From Costus lasius (taxonomy: Eukaryota > Streptophyta > Magnoliopsida > Zingiberales > Costaceae): a DNA stretch of 64,000 nucleotides. Shown piece by piece: positions 45,969 through 57,531 of the stretch. The notes under the pieces were generated by a model that was not told the origin of the DNA, did no database searches, and saw only the letters and a list, made by a program, of their open reading frames with translations. The position numbers and the translations under genes are program-made. The stretch covers positions 71,886,556 to 71,950,555 of the forward strand of contig CM050449.1 in the NCBI GenBank assembly GCA_027563935.2, read 5' to 3'. The stretch's first letter is position 1, and the number at the start of each line of letters is the position of its first letter.

Positions 45969-47644
45969 TGTTGGGGTATGCCCTTAAGGCTAATGTTTGA
46001 GGCCTGTGGGAATGTATCTGTATCATGTAATAAACTCTTAAGTTTATAAAGGCATGGTTGTTATTCAGTTAGCTACATTGTCTGCTGCAATAGTGTTCCT
46101 CTGAATAATGTCTCAAAGCTGTTCAGCTGGGCTGACATGCTATTATGTCCTTAGTCGATATATCTTGGTGAACATGAGACAGCCTTGATATGGTTAAGAC
46201 TAATATGTGTTCTAATCTTATAGGATGCTTCGAGCATGGAATAAGATGTAGACTCATGGGTACATGGGATGTACTGGACAGACCCTACTAGGATGTTCAA
46301 TTGTTTGTCACAATGTGAATATTCCTTGATTGCGACAAGTGGCACATTTCCTCTGACTTGAGATCACTTGTGTTTTCTAAATGATGATTGTCATTGTTTT
46401 GAGGTAGTTCAATATCATTTGAAACATAATGATTATAGACTATCTTGGATGGTGAGCTTGAGTCAGGTTAGGACACTAGTGATAGACATAGGATTGCCGT
46501 CTCCTTGTTTAAGGAGTGTGATGTTCTATAAGGGCCCCCTGGATGAGATGATTGAGAGAGTGTATGGCCATACCCAGGTGACAGTGTTCATCTGATCTAA
46601 TCATGCTCATCATATTGGAGTTACAAGCTTGACAGGCTTGTCCAATAAGAACATCAAGTGGCAAAGGAAGTATGCATGCCTAGTGAATTGGATTCACACT
46701 TGTGCTGTGGTTTGGGTGAAGTCTTGGAAGACTCTTTCCTTTATATCGGGAGACAGTGATGTGTTGCTAGATACCCCTCACTGGTCGTGATAACGTGAGT
46801 TATCGTTACCGACATTTAAAGGAAACCCTTAGGGTCGCACAATTTGATGATATGGCTTCTTTAAGTCAGATCGTGTGGACTGAATTGTTTAGTTCAGTTT
46901 AAAGGGGTGTTAAGCTCTGATTGCGAGTGAGATCTGGTCTGATCATGTTTGATTGATTAGGGCTTTAGATCGGTAAGCTTCGATCGAGAGTTATGATGCT
47001 AGATCAGTGAGATCTAGAGCATCAAGAGATCAACGGTGATCTTGAACCTTGTGGTTCAATAAGATCGACCATTGCTTGGGCCGATTTGGTCTTAGACCAA
47101 AGTCACTTGAACCAGCTCATGTAATGAGCGCTTGGTTCAAATAATCGAAGAGAAGGAATTGCGGTTCACTTCATGTGAACGCATAACCGAAGTGAGTAAT
47201 GGGTTACTATTTTTGGATAGCAACGCCCACGTTCATTACAACGTGTTTACTCTATTGGCGATCATCACTTTTGAACGAAGTCTCCTTCCTTCTCGTGTGA
47301 AAAAAACTCTCTCGACGAGGGTAGAGGAACTTCTTCTTCGACAAGCCCAAGGATATTATCCCCTCCATGCGCAAAGGACCCTTGAAGCTTTGCTAGCACA
47401 AAGACGACAAGGAGAGGCCATTCTTCATCGTGTGTGCGTCGACTAGGGAGAGGATCCCTTTCGCTCCTTGCTTCCAATACTTCATCCATAGATGGCGATG
47501 GTATGAATCTTATTGGCACTCGTAATCGTTTTTCATAGTTGAATATATATCATGCATAATGATCCCTAAAACCCCTATTTCCGCTGCGATGTAACACATG
47601 CGCCATTAGGGTTTTCTCGCTCCCCCTCGAAGGGGACTCCTGCA
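45969..47644 (+). repeat. Copia #3 3' LTR
   Basis: Same length as the 5' LTR, with a single T at 47520 where the other has C as the only difference I see. Ends in CTCCTGCA, followed by the AGAAC duplication. Confidence 0.97.
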
Positions 47645-47649
47645 AGAAC

Positions 47650-47904
47650 CAATCCTCACTTTTGTGCATGATTTATTCAATGCTAAAGGTAAGTAAATTA
47701 TTGACACAGAACTCAAAGATCACTTTCGTGCATCCAAATTCTAAGTCAATCATCTCATGTGAAAACTAAATATTTTCATACTTTAGTTTTCATAGGCTCT
47801 ACTTACGGGTCTCCAAAATCTGATACTTATTTTCTTACAGTATCATCAATATAATTGTATATGCGAGAGCTCATAAGGACAATTATTAGAGTGAGCAAAC
47901 TTCT
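47650..47904 (+). repeat. Athila-type LTR, second piece
   Basis: Continues the sequence interrupted by copia #3. AT-rich, no ORF. It gives way at about 47905 to family-B LTR text starting AGGGGCGAGTGC. Confidence 0.55.
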
Positions 47905-48362
47905 AAGGGGCGAGTGCAAGAACACCTTGGCGCATCTCTTCCTCTCCAAGCCATAAGCTTCTTCTACTTTCCTCCTCTTGGTGCAATTGTTGGAGAAGCT
48001 TGGCGGCATCATCTCCCTTAGGGCCGCAAGTCTTCTTCTCTGTCTACTCTTGGCGCAAGAGGGGCTGGGGCTTGGTGTCACTCACCTTCTACCTCTCTCC
48101 TTGGCGCATCTCATCTTGACGGTGGTGCAAGTAGGCTAGAAGGGACTCCAAAGGCTTGAATCTTCTTCGCGAGGCTAGCACCGGGCGTGGAAGAAGAGGA
48201 CTCGAGGCATCCGTGTGTGTGAGACTGCAGAGGGCGCACGCTTGAGTACTTAGACCGGTATCGCATCTTCTTGCTCCTAGGTACTTTCTCTCTACATCGT
48301 GTCGACCACCTCGCAAGTTTTGATCCATTGGGTTTTTGGGACCGGCCTATTTCGGGGATATG
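47905..48362 (+). repeat. Family-B copia LTR fragment inside Athila-type sequence
   Basis: Matches 1384-1760 and the part of the 32220 LTR from about 33700 to 34097 plus 36205-36220: the GGCGCATCT block, GAGGCTAGCACCGGGC, GTGTGTGAGACTGCAGAGGG and GGCCTATTTCGGGGATAT. It stops after GGGGATATGC, short of an LTR end. With 37577-38294 it could be the other side of one interrupted LTR, but about 0.7 kb between them is missing. Confidence 0.75.
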
Positions 48363-49987
48363 CTTTTGATACCTCACATTTATATAGAGTTTTTGAGTAT
48401 ATTTTTGCTGGTATTCAGTGGGAATCGGGGTATTGTTACCTTGTTTGTCCATTTTTTGTGCTTACCTCTCAATTTGCTTTGGAATCTTCACCAATTCCTA
48501 TTTTCAATGATTTTTAGGTTAAATCACCCTATTTTGTCACTTATTTGACGATTCTGAGGTTACCGGGTGATTCAGAAGGCGAAAATAAGTCAGCACACCA
48601 AATTTCAGCTTGATCGGAGTCTTCCATGAGTTTCACAGGTGACCCAGCGATGAAAACCACACCCGTGGAACTCTCTGTGGTCTGTGCAAGAACAAGAAAG
48701 TTTCTCTACATAAACTTCCTCGGGGCACCCAGCAATGCAAACCTCACCCCGAGGAACTCTCTGGAGGCAGCCAGCTTCGCAAGACAGCTTTTCCATAGAA
48801 ACTTCCTCGGGGGACCTAGTGACGAGAACCTCACCCGAGGAACTTTCGGTAAGCAGCACAGTCATTCTCCACAGTATCTTCCATGGGGCACCCAGTAATC
48901 AAAACCACACCCGCGGAACCTGCGCCGCTTTCTTCAGCCGCTGTGCGACCCCCCAGCACTAAAAAGGGCATAACTTATTCATTTCTTAACGGATTCGGGT
49001 GAAACTAGCGCCGTTGGATCTGTAATTTGAAGAGGCATCTGATGGATAGGATTGGACAGGTTTTCGATAGAGAGAAATAGGGTAAAAAGGGGAAAAATTG
49101 GGGGGCCGCCAGAGGAAGCGGATTGCTTGTTTTGGGTGTTGCGGCGACTAGCGATCAGGGAAGGAGGCGACTTGGGAAAGGCGACCAGCATCCTTAGAGG
49201 CTTCTATCTAGATCAACAGTGAAGGAGAAGGGCTACCTTTGAGTTTGGATTCGATTCTAACCCTTTCCCTCTTCTCCTTGATGTACTTTCTTGAAATATC
49301 TTTGTGTAAAACCATGATGATGATAGCTTAAACTCTTTAGTCGTGGACCAGGGTGTAGCTCTCTCTTAAATTTCTGGATTGTGATGATGAAAAATATTTC
49401 TGATATTATATTTTGGCATCTATTCGATTCCTTGGAGATTTATATGCATGTTGTTTTGAACTGATCACTCAAATGACATTAGAGTAATGTGTGAAGAACC
49501 CACTATTACAGACATTCCTTGGAGCGATCGTGTAGGGTTTGTAGCGAGAGCTAGGATCCTACACGAGGAAAAGGCCACGGTTGCCTGAATCCATCTATGC
49601 TATAGTTGCGGGTCGAGAGGCGGCTACTATACTAGGTGTGGGTTATTTTCACGCGCTGAGAAGCGGTGATTACTTTCTAGGCATTTTTCTTTAGATCATG
49701 AGTAGCAATTATCAATTATTTATCGTACATCCTTTAATTTAATTGAGTGGTGAACCCATGATCTCTAATGTTTTTTAATCATTGTCAATCGTCTTTCGTC
49801 GTACGTCATTAGAATCCTCCTAGTTTGCTGTTTGTTATTTTACTTCTTTTCTTTAGTTCATAAAACCCTTCCAAACTTGATCGTCTAGCTTTTGATCGAT
49901 AGAATTGTTGATACTCGATTCTCCGTCCCTGTGGGAACGATATTCTTACTGCACTGATATAGCCGTGTGCTTGCGGTGATAGTAACA
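48363..49987 (+). repeat. Athila-type LTR, 3' portion
   Basis: Runs to TGATAGTAACA just before the primer site. It contains a hairpin array (48634-48916) and, near the end, GTGTGCTTGCGG, which echoes in reverse the CCGCAAGTGCACGG of the LTR start. No protein recognised. The exact LTR end is inferred from the primer site. Confidence 0.6.
48634..48916 (+). repeat. Array of four short hairpins, upstream set
   Basis: Stem arms: 48634-48641 with 48660-48667 (one mismatch), 48718-48725 with 48747-48754 (CCTCGGGG/CCCCGAGG, perfect), 48805-48811 with 48834-48840 (perfect), 48881-48887 with 48910-48916 (weaker). Loops carry variants of CACCCAGTAATCAAAACC. Units are about 80-85 bp apart. Confidence 0.7.
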
Positions 49988-49993
49988 AGTTTT

Positions 49994-50011
49994 TGGCACC
50001 GTTGCTGGGGA
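49994..50011 (+). other. Primer binding site, tRNA-Asp-like
   Basis: TGGCACCGTTGCTGGGGA is the Athila-type primer site, complementary to aspartate tRNA, with two differences from the usual TGGCGCCGTTGCCGGGGA, one G-to-A and one C-to-T. It places the end of the LTR just upstream. Confidence 0.75.
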
Positions 50012-50187
50012 CGGTAGTCAATTGATATTGATCTAATTCTAGAAATCAATAGACTATACCTTTTATTTTCTTTTACTGCTTTTAGTTTACTTTCACTAGT
50101 TATAATCATATTATTTTTTCTTTTCCATTCTATACCTTGTTTTGTTAACTAGTACTCACCTCTACTGATTCCTTTTTTTTTTGTTAT

Positions 50188-51611
50188 ATGCAAAGAGATA
50201 CTATACCTGGTGATCTACAGGAATCAGAACCACAAATTGAAAGGACTTATCAGTGGTTGAGAAAAGGAGGAAGGTTGTAGAGAGAAGAAGTGCCAATAGA
50301 TATCAACCCATTACAACTTGATCTCGCAATGGCTGAGGAAAACAACAACAGAGCTTTGAGGGAATTTGCAACACCGAACGCACAAGGATGGCACACTGGC
50401 ATCACCCGCCCACCTATATCTGCAAATAATTTTGAGTTGAAGCCATCACTCATAGCAATGGTACAACAACACCAATTTGGGGGATCGCCGACTGAAGATC
50501 CAAACGAACACCTATCTATCTTCTTGGAGTATTGTTACGCCTTGAAGATGAATGGAGTTACCAATGATGCAGTCAGGATGCGACTCTTCCCATTCTTCCT
50601 TAGAGATAGAGCAAGAAGTTGGATGCACAGCCTCAATCCAGCAAACATAAGTACTTGGGAGGAACTATCACGAGCTTTCCTAGCAAAATATTACCCTCCC
50701 AGTATGATAGTGCAATTGAGAAACCAAATTACTAGCTTCACACAAAGAGATGGTGAATCATTATATGAAGCATGGAAGAGATTTAAAGAGCTGCAAAGAC
50801 TATGCCCACACCATGGCCTAGAGAGATGGGTCCTCATACACACTTTTTATAATGGACTCAGTTACAACACTAGACTTACCTTGGATGCTGCCACAGGGGG
50901 GGCACTTATGAACAGGACCTTGGAAGAAGCCACTGAATTACTAAAAGATATGTCCATGAATCACTACTCTTGGTCAGGAGAAAGGGGCAACACGTCTAGG
51001 ACATTGGCACTAGGGAAGTATGAGATAGATTCTCTTACTAGTTTAGCAGCAAAAGTAGACTCCCTATCGAAAAAGCTTGATTCTTTTGGATTACAATCTA
51101 CTGAACCTATTAATGTCGTCTGTGAGATATGTGGAGTCACTGGACATAATATGAATGAATGTCAGATTTTGATGCCTCAAGGGAATGATCCACAGACAGA
51201 ACAGGTCCAAGCATTGGGAAGCTACAATCAAAGGCCACAATTTGATCCATATTCTACTACGTACAATCCGGGATGGAGGAGCCATCCAAATTTCTCTTAT
51301 AGAACAAGTCTCAATCAAACTCAGAATCAGTTTCAAAATAAGAATTTGGGACAGCCATAGAATTTCAGGGCAACTCAACCACCTGGATTCCAACCGAGGC
51401 CTTTTGATCCACATAGTCAACCATCTGCTTCACAACCACCACAACCACAAAAATCTTCTTTGGAGCTAACCTTGGAAAAGTTTCTCAATGCCCAAGAGAA
51501 GGCCAATGAGAATTTTGGAAACTCCATAAGTCGGCTTGACTCGAGAATAGATGCTATGGAAGCTCACAATAGGATGGTGGAAAGTCAACTAGCCCACCTC
51601 ACGTCCACTTA
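50188..51611 (+). pseudogene. Athila gag, broken
   Basis: Starts at ATG 50188 (MQRDTIPGD). TAG at 50278 interrupts it, then 356 codons are open from 50290. The retrotransposon gag core (RDRARSWMHSL, then LRNQITSFTQRDGESLYEAW) is at about residues 140-205. One knuckle, CEICGVTGHNMNEC, lies near residue 312. A second TAG is at 51358. The frame continues to a stop near 51609, where homology passes to another frame. It encodes the capsid-nucleocapsid protein of an Athila element and cannot be read through as it stands. Confidence 0.88.
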
Positions 51612-54600
51612 AGGAGACACCCTGGGAAACTACCATCTCAACCCGAGGCGAATCCCAGAGAGAGTTGCAATGCAATAATCACTAGGAGTGGAAAGCAACT
51701 ACAAGAGCCCACTAGAGCGGAAATAGAAATTGAGGAAAGAGTATCAACTCAAGCTACAAGTGAGAGACCTACTGAAGATAAAGTAGAGGAGAAGAGTGAT
51801 GAGCAACTGACACCCATACAAGCACCACTTCCTGTTTACAAGCCCACCATACCATACCCGCAGAGGTTGATGAAGGCTAAGCTAGATCAACAATTCAGAA
51901 AATTCTTAGAGGTCTTGAAGAAGTTGTACATCAACATACCGTTTACCGAGGCCTTATCTCAAATGCCAACATACTCTAAATTCTTGAAATATATCCTCTC
52001 CAACCGCAAGAAAATTGAAGAGTATGGGACAGTTGCACTTATAGAAGAATGCAGTACCATAATCCAGAATAAACTTCCACAATAGCTTAAGGATCTAGAG
52101 AGTTTTACTATCCCTTGTCAAATTGGAGATACGATTTTTAATCATGCTTTATGTGATTTAGGTGCATCAGTGAGCTTAATGCTTTCTTCTTCATGGAGGA
52201 AACTGGACTTAGGAGACTTGCAGAACACAGCTATATCTCTACAACTGGCCGACCATTCTATTCGCAAACCTATTGGAATTCTTGAAGATATCCGCATTAA
52301 AGTAGGAAAATTTTTTATCCCAGTAGACTTTGTGGTGTTAGAGATGGAAGAGGACACCAAGTTGTCATTGATTCTTGGAAGGCCATTCTTAGCTACAGCG
52401 GGAGCAGTCATTGATGTTAAGAAAGGAAGATTAGCATTAAATGTTGGAGAAGAAGCAATAGAGTTTGACCTTGCCTCCACACTCAAGAATCCCTCTCTCT
52501 CAGGATGTTGTAGTATAGATGCTTTTGTTGATGAAGAATTGAAAATGGCAAGCACACAGGATGTTGATAAATTTGATTGCCACTCCTTATCTATTAAGTG
52601 TGAGGTAGATGATACTTCGGAAAAGGAAAAGGATGATGGGGGTGAGGATTTTTATATAGCTGACTCTCACGGTTTGAATCTTGAAATGGTATTGGGCGCT
52701 CAAGAAGAAAGGAAGTCCGAGTTGAAGTCTTTACCAACTAGTTTGAAGTATGAATTTCTTGGTAACAATTCCAATTTCCCCGTTATTATTAATTCTGATT
52801 TGAATGATGAACAAGTGAGGCTTTTGTGTGATGAACTTAGATTACATAGAAAAGTTATTGGATATTCTTTTGATGACATAAAAGGAATTAATCTTCCAAT
52901 ATGTATGCATAGAATTCATTTGGAACCTGACAGCAAGCCTACTATAGAATTTCAACGGAGGCTAAATCCTAATTTAAAGGAAGTGGTAAAGGCTGAAAAT
53001 TTTAAATTGTTATATGCAGGAGTTATTTACCCTATTTCTGATAGTCCATGGATTAGTCCTATACATGTAGTCCCTAAGAAGGGAGGTTTCACCATTGTTA
53101 AGAATGAGGCTAATGATTTAGTGCCAATGAGGACTGTGACAGGATGGAGGATGTGCGTAGACTATCAGAAGCTCAACAAGGCAACGAGGAAAGACCACTT
53201 CCCCCTACCATTCTTTGATCAAATGTTGGAGCGCCTTGCACATAAACCTTACTTTTGCTTTCTTGATGGCTACTCTGGATTTTTACAGATTCCCATACAC
53301 CCTGAGGACCAAGAGAAGACCACTTTCACTTGTGCTTATGGAACTTTTGCCTATAAGAGAATGCCATTTGGTCTTTGTAATGCTCCAGCCACTTTTTAAC
53401 GTTGTATGATAGCTATCTTTTCTGATTTTAATGAGGTTTTCATGGATATATTTATGGATGACTTTTCAGTCTATGGAAGTTCATTTGAGGATTGTTTATT
53501 TAATCTTTCAAAAGTCTTGTAGAGATGTGAGGAAGTTGACCTCATTCTAAATTGGGAGAAATGTCATTTTATGGTGCGTGAGGGAATAGTCTTAGGACAT
53601 TTGGTTTCAGAGAGAGGCATCGAGGTGGACAGAGCAAAGGTGGAAGTAATAGAGAAGATGAAGCCGCCCACTAATGTTAAGGAGATAAGGGGATTCTTGG
53701 CACATGCAGGATTCTACCGTCATTTTATAAAGGATTTTTCTAAACTTGCTAGACCCCTGACTCTTTTACTTTGTAAGGATACTGATTTTTAATTTGATCA
53801 GGATTGCATGATCGCTTTTAAGAAGTTGAAGGAAGCTCTAATCACCGCCCCAATCATGCAACATCCGGATTGGTCTCTGCCTTCCGAGCTCATGTGCGAC
53901 GCTAGTGACTACGCCATTGGAGCCATCCTAGGACAACGAAAGGATAAGAAACTTCATGCCATATACTATGCAAGCCGAACTCTGGATGAAGCTCATATCA
54001 ATTATGCCACTACAGAGAAGGAGCTTCTTTCCATTGTTTTTGCATTCGACAAATTTAGATCCTATTTGATTAACTCTAAAGTCACTGTATATTCTGACCA
54101 TGGAGCTATAAAATTCTTGATGGCTAAAAAGGATGCTAAACCAAGGCTCATTCGATGGGTTCTTCTACTACAAAAGTTTGATTTTGAGATAAAAGACAAA
54201 AGAGGAGCCGACAATGTGGTAGCCGATCACCTCTCTCGCCTTACGCACGAGAATGACACAGAGGCACAAGGGGACATCAACGAACTCTTCCCATATTAGA
54301 GGTTGATGGCAGTTCTTTCACACGATGTCCCTTGGTTTGCAGAGATTATCAACTACTTAGCTGCTGGAGTTATCCCTCATGATCTCACTTACCAACAAAG
54401 GAGGAAATTTCTACATGATATGCGATACTACTATTGGGAGGAGCCATTGTTGTTCAAATGGGGGGCCCACTCTATTTACAGGAGGTGCTTACCGGAGGAG
54501 GAACACTCAGAGGTACTTTCCCACTGTCACATGTCTCCATATGGAGGACATCACGGTGCTTCGAAGACCGCACACAAGATACTGCAATCGGGATTCTACT

Positions 54601-55568
54601 GGCCGACCCTATTTAGAGACTCAAGAGTATTTGTTATGACATGCGACCAATGCCAGAGGAGTGGGAATATTTCAAGGAAGGATGAGATGCCCCTCACAAA
54701 CATTTAGAGCCTGGAGATATTTGATTTTTGGGGTATGGACTTCATGGGACCCTTTCCCTCTTCATATGGCAACAAATTTATACTTGTCGCAGTGGACTAT
54801 CTATCTAAGTGGGCAGAGGCGATTGCCACTCCCACTAATGACTCTATAGTTGTTATGAGGATGTTCAAGAAAATCATTTTTCCTAGATTTGGAGTACCCC
54901 GTGAAGTAATTAGTGATGGAGGACCCCATTTCATAGAAAGAAAATTTGGAGCTATGTTGAAGAAGTACGGGGTGAACCACAAGATCGCTACACCTTACCA
55001 TCCACAAACAAGCGGGCAAGCTGAGATAACCAACAGAGAAATTAAGAGAATCCTAGAGATAACGGTTCCTAAGTCAAGAACGGATTGGTCTTCAAAGCTT
55101 GATGATGCACTATGGGCCTACCGCACTGCCAATAAAACGCCAATAGGGATGTCACCCTATAAACTCATCTATGGAAAGTCTTGTCACTTACCGGTAGAGC
55201 TTGAGCATAAAGCCTTTTGGGCAGTTAAGGCTATAAACTATGATTTCAAATCTGCAAGGGAGCAAAGGAAATTGGATTTAAATTACCTAGATGAGATTCG
55301 GCTTGAGGCATATGAGAATGCCAAGTTCTACAAGGAGCGCACCAAGAGATTTCATGACAAACATATAGTGCGCAAGGAATTCAAAGAAGGAGACCGGGTC
55401 TTGCTCTTTAACTCTAGATTAAGATTGTTACCTAGGAAACTAAAGTCAAGATGGTCCGGCCCCTTTATCATAGAGAAGGTATACTCACATGGGGCAGTGG
55501 ACATCCGCAAGGAAGGAGATGGAATTGTTTTCAAAGTTAATGGCCTGAGATTGAAGAGATACTATTAA
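51612..55568 (+). pseudogene. Athila pol: protease, reverse transcriptase, RNase H, integrase
   Basis: One frame from about 51612 to the stop at 55566-55568. Protease CDLGASVSLM near 52156; reverse transcriptase with RMCVDYQKLN near 53150, MPFGLCNAP near 53363 and FMDDF near 53452; RNase H with [10 protein letters not shown] near 53896 and DHLSRL near 54225; integrase finger near 54515-54655 (H-x4-H-H...C-x2-C); core D near 54735 (MDFMGPF), D near 54913 (SDGG) and E near 55020 (GQAEITNRE). Stops, all by substitution, lie at 52083, 53397, 53520, 53790, 54297 and 54705. The gag frame differs by one base, a single frameshift near 51610. There is no chromodomain, as expected for Athila. Confidence 0.92.
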
Positions 55569-56227
55569 GATGAATCACAAGATAGAGTCATCTTGACTCT
55601 AACAGAACCACCTCCACTCTGATACACTAGGGTCAAGCGTAAGACCTTAAAATGGCGCTACTTGGGAGGCAACCCAAGTCTTCTTCCTTATCTTACTAGT
55701 TCCTTTGGTAGTTTACTTACCGGTATTTTCATTAGTCTTGTTGTGGTGGTATTTTGGTTAGTTGATCACCTGCTTACTTTTCTTCCCACTATGTTTTCTC
55801 GTTCACCATGTGTTTGCTTTGCCCACTCTTCGGTGGTTTACTTCAGGGAGTTTTCAATTATGGTTTTTATGTCTTATGTCTTGATGGCATCTTGATGGTA
55901 TTATGGTACAGCTGGGATGGAATTTTTTCCTTTGTAGATCACCTGCTAATCCTTTTGGGTAGATCACTTGATGGTATTTTGTTGCTGTTGTGACGGTAGC
56001 CTGCTACTGTTGCTATTTTGATTGTCTTCTAGAGCCGGCTCCTCTGCGTTTTCAATGATGGGTTCATGTGATACGTTTTGATGACATTTTGCTGATTTTG
56101 TGATAGTGTTGAGGTGGTATTTGCTCCTATTCTATTATGATAGCCTCTTGGAGATTAATTCTATGTTTGAAATTGGCCAGGGATGATCTGGGTGTTTTTG
56201 GGGGTCAATCGCGTTATTTGCGGAATT
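55569..56227 (+). mobile_element. Athila spacer between pol and the downstream ORF
   Basis: Noncoding. A perfect 7-bp hairpin ACTTGGG/CCCAAGT lies at 55660-55679, with loop AGGCAA. GGGAGGCAACCC right after pol is common in Athila-type elements. The rest is T-rich, with short ORFs that I do not credit. Confidence 0.6.
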
Positions 56228-56508
56228 CCACAGGCGACCCAGTAACCAAAACCGCACCCGTGGAGCCCTCTGTAAGCTGCGCAAGCTTAAGACAGTTTCT
56301 TCCACGGGCGACCCAGCAACCAAAACCACACCCGTGGAACCCTCTGTAAGCTGCGCAAGCTTAAGACAGTTTCTCCACAGTTTCTTCCACGAGGGACCCA
56401 GTAATCAAAACCACACCCGAGGAACACTCTGTAGTCTGCGCGAGCTAAAGCTTAGTTGTTCCTCAGTATCTTCCGTGGCCGGCCAAGCGAACAAGACCAC
56501 AGCCATGG
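56228..56508 (+). repeat. Array of four short hairpins, downstream set
   Basis: Same unit as at 48634-48916. Arms: 56228-56234 with 56257-56263 (one mismatch), 56302-56308 with 56331-56337 (CCACGGG/CCCGTGG, perfect), 56387-56395 with 56416-56422 (weak), 56473-56479 with 56502-56508 (CCGTGGC/GCCATGG, one G-T pair). Loops again carry CCCAGTAAYCAAAACC. Spacers share CTCTGTAAGCTGCGCAAGC. Confidence 0.7.
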
Positions 56509-56678
56509 AAACTAGAGGGGCCCTCCACTTGACTTCCCAAACTCCCCTCCGCTTAAACCCCATTCCATCCCGCTACCCCCGTTTACTTCTTCCCACGAAA
56601 TCGCGCCCCGAGAAATTACCCTAATTTCCTTTCACCTTCGCCGCCGCCGATCCTCACCCATCGTCTCGCCCTCTCCAA

Positions 56679-57531
56679 ATGCTTCCCCGCAAGATTTCTG
56701 TCACCAAGGGCCCCTCCATCTATCGGCGACGCGAGCGCTCGCCCCCTGTTCCTGCACCGCCTCTGCCGGTCGGCCCTGCTCCAACCACTACCTACAGTCG
56801 GCGCCAAAGGGGGAAGCGACCGGTCAGTCCCCACGCTTTGCCATCTCATCAGCCCACTCCCGCCTATCCTGCGGCTGAAGACGTTGTCATTCGGTTCCGG
56901 GATGCCGCCCATGAGGCCAGATACTCTGCCCTGTCCAGCCGCTGGATCGTCAACACTCGCTACATGGACGCGCCCACCTTGGCACAGCTGGGGCTTTTCG
57001 ACGATATCTTCTGGCTCTTCGAGAATGTCGGTTGGGATCGCTTCTTGAATATGGCGTCTCCCACTCATATTAGGCTCACTCTAGAGATTCTGAGCTCCTT
57101 CTCCACCAAGTATTCGGGGTGCGACAACGAGACGTTTCTTATTTGCTTCTGGCTGCACAACATGGAGTATCGTCTCCCTCTAGACGAGTTTAACGCCATT
57201 TACGATTTTTCCCCGAGCGTCGAGCTCCATAAACCAAGTGAAGCCTGGGAGGACGCATTCTAGAGTTCCATTTCCTCAGAGGGGTGCTATTCTTCCAGAA
57301 AAGCCGGAGCTAGTGCAATTTCTAACCCCTGCCTCCGCTATGCACACCGACTGCTGTCCAATACCATCTTTGCGCGCGGAGACATTGATTGTATGCTCAG
57401 GCACGTTTAGCTGATTTATCTGTGGGCAATGTTGCACCAGTTCCCTCTGAATACGGGATGCCATCTGGCGAAACATTTGGAGCATGTTGGTCGCACGTCG
57501 AAGGGCACTATCGCAGTTGGTGGACTGCTCA
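56679..57531 (+). pseudogene. ATHILA-domain ORF downstream of pol, cut by gypsy #2
   Basis: A basic proline-rich N-terminus (about 1-65) is followed by a region resembling the ATHILA ORF-1 family: VVIRFRDAAHEARYSAL, then LGLFDDIFWLFENVGWDRFL, then LTLEILSSF, then YRLPLDEFNAIYDF. The frame is stopped by TAG at 57261, but the same frame carries on with the family's C-terminal part (YAHRLLSNTIFARGD near 57339), a second TAG near 57408, and further matching text up to 57531, where the gypsy #2 LTR begins. Related ORFs after pol in Athila-type elements are often called env-like; function is unproven. More GC-rich than the neighbouring pol. Confidence 0.75.

Larger units (their letters stand above)
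38578..47644 (+). mobile_element. Copia #3: complete, apparently intact Angela-like Ty1/copia
   Basis: A 9,067-bp element. 5' LTR 38578-40253, primer site 40256, leader to 42066, gag-pol 42067-45948, polypurine tract 45952-45968, 3' LTR 45969-47644, flanked by AGAAC on both sides. Both LTRs are 1,676 bp with TG...CA ends, and I see one difference (C at 40129, T at 47520). With an unbroken ORF it is the youngest element in the window and the only one that looks autonomous. It sits in the LTR of the Athila element. Confidence 0.97.
38295..57531 (+). mobile_element. Athila-type Ty3/gypsy element, 3'-truncated, carrying copia #3
   Basis: Begins with TGTGTCCGCAAGTGCACGG, typical of Athila/Tat LTR starts. 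A tRNA-Asp-like primer site lies at 49994, gag-pol at 50188-55568 and an ATHILA-domain ORF at 56679-57531, where gypsy #2 cuts it. The 3' LTR is not in the window. The LTR region is interrupted by copia #3 (38578-47649 including one duplication copy) and holds a family-B LTR fragment at 47905-48362. Whether the pieces before and after that fragment are one LTR is not certain. Confidence 0.75.

Noticed and set aside
51600..51620. Programmed frameshift between Athila gag and pol
   Set aside because: Gag-pol is usually one frame in this group, no slippery heptamer is evident, and the element has many other breaks. A simple indel is more likely.
56616..57263. GC-rich ORF as a possible host gene
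   Set aside because: Sequence resembles the ATHILA family, it follows Athila pol on the same strand, and the family's C-terminal part follows in the same frame.
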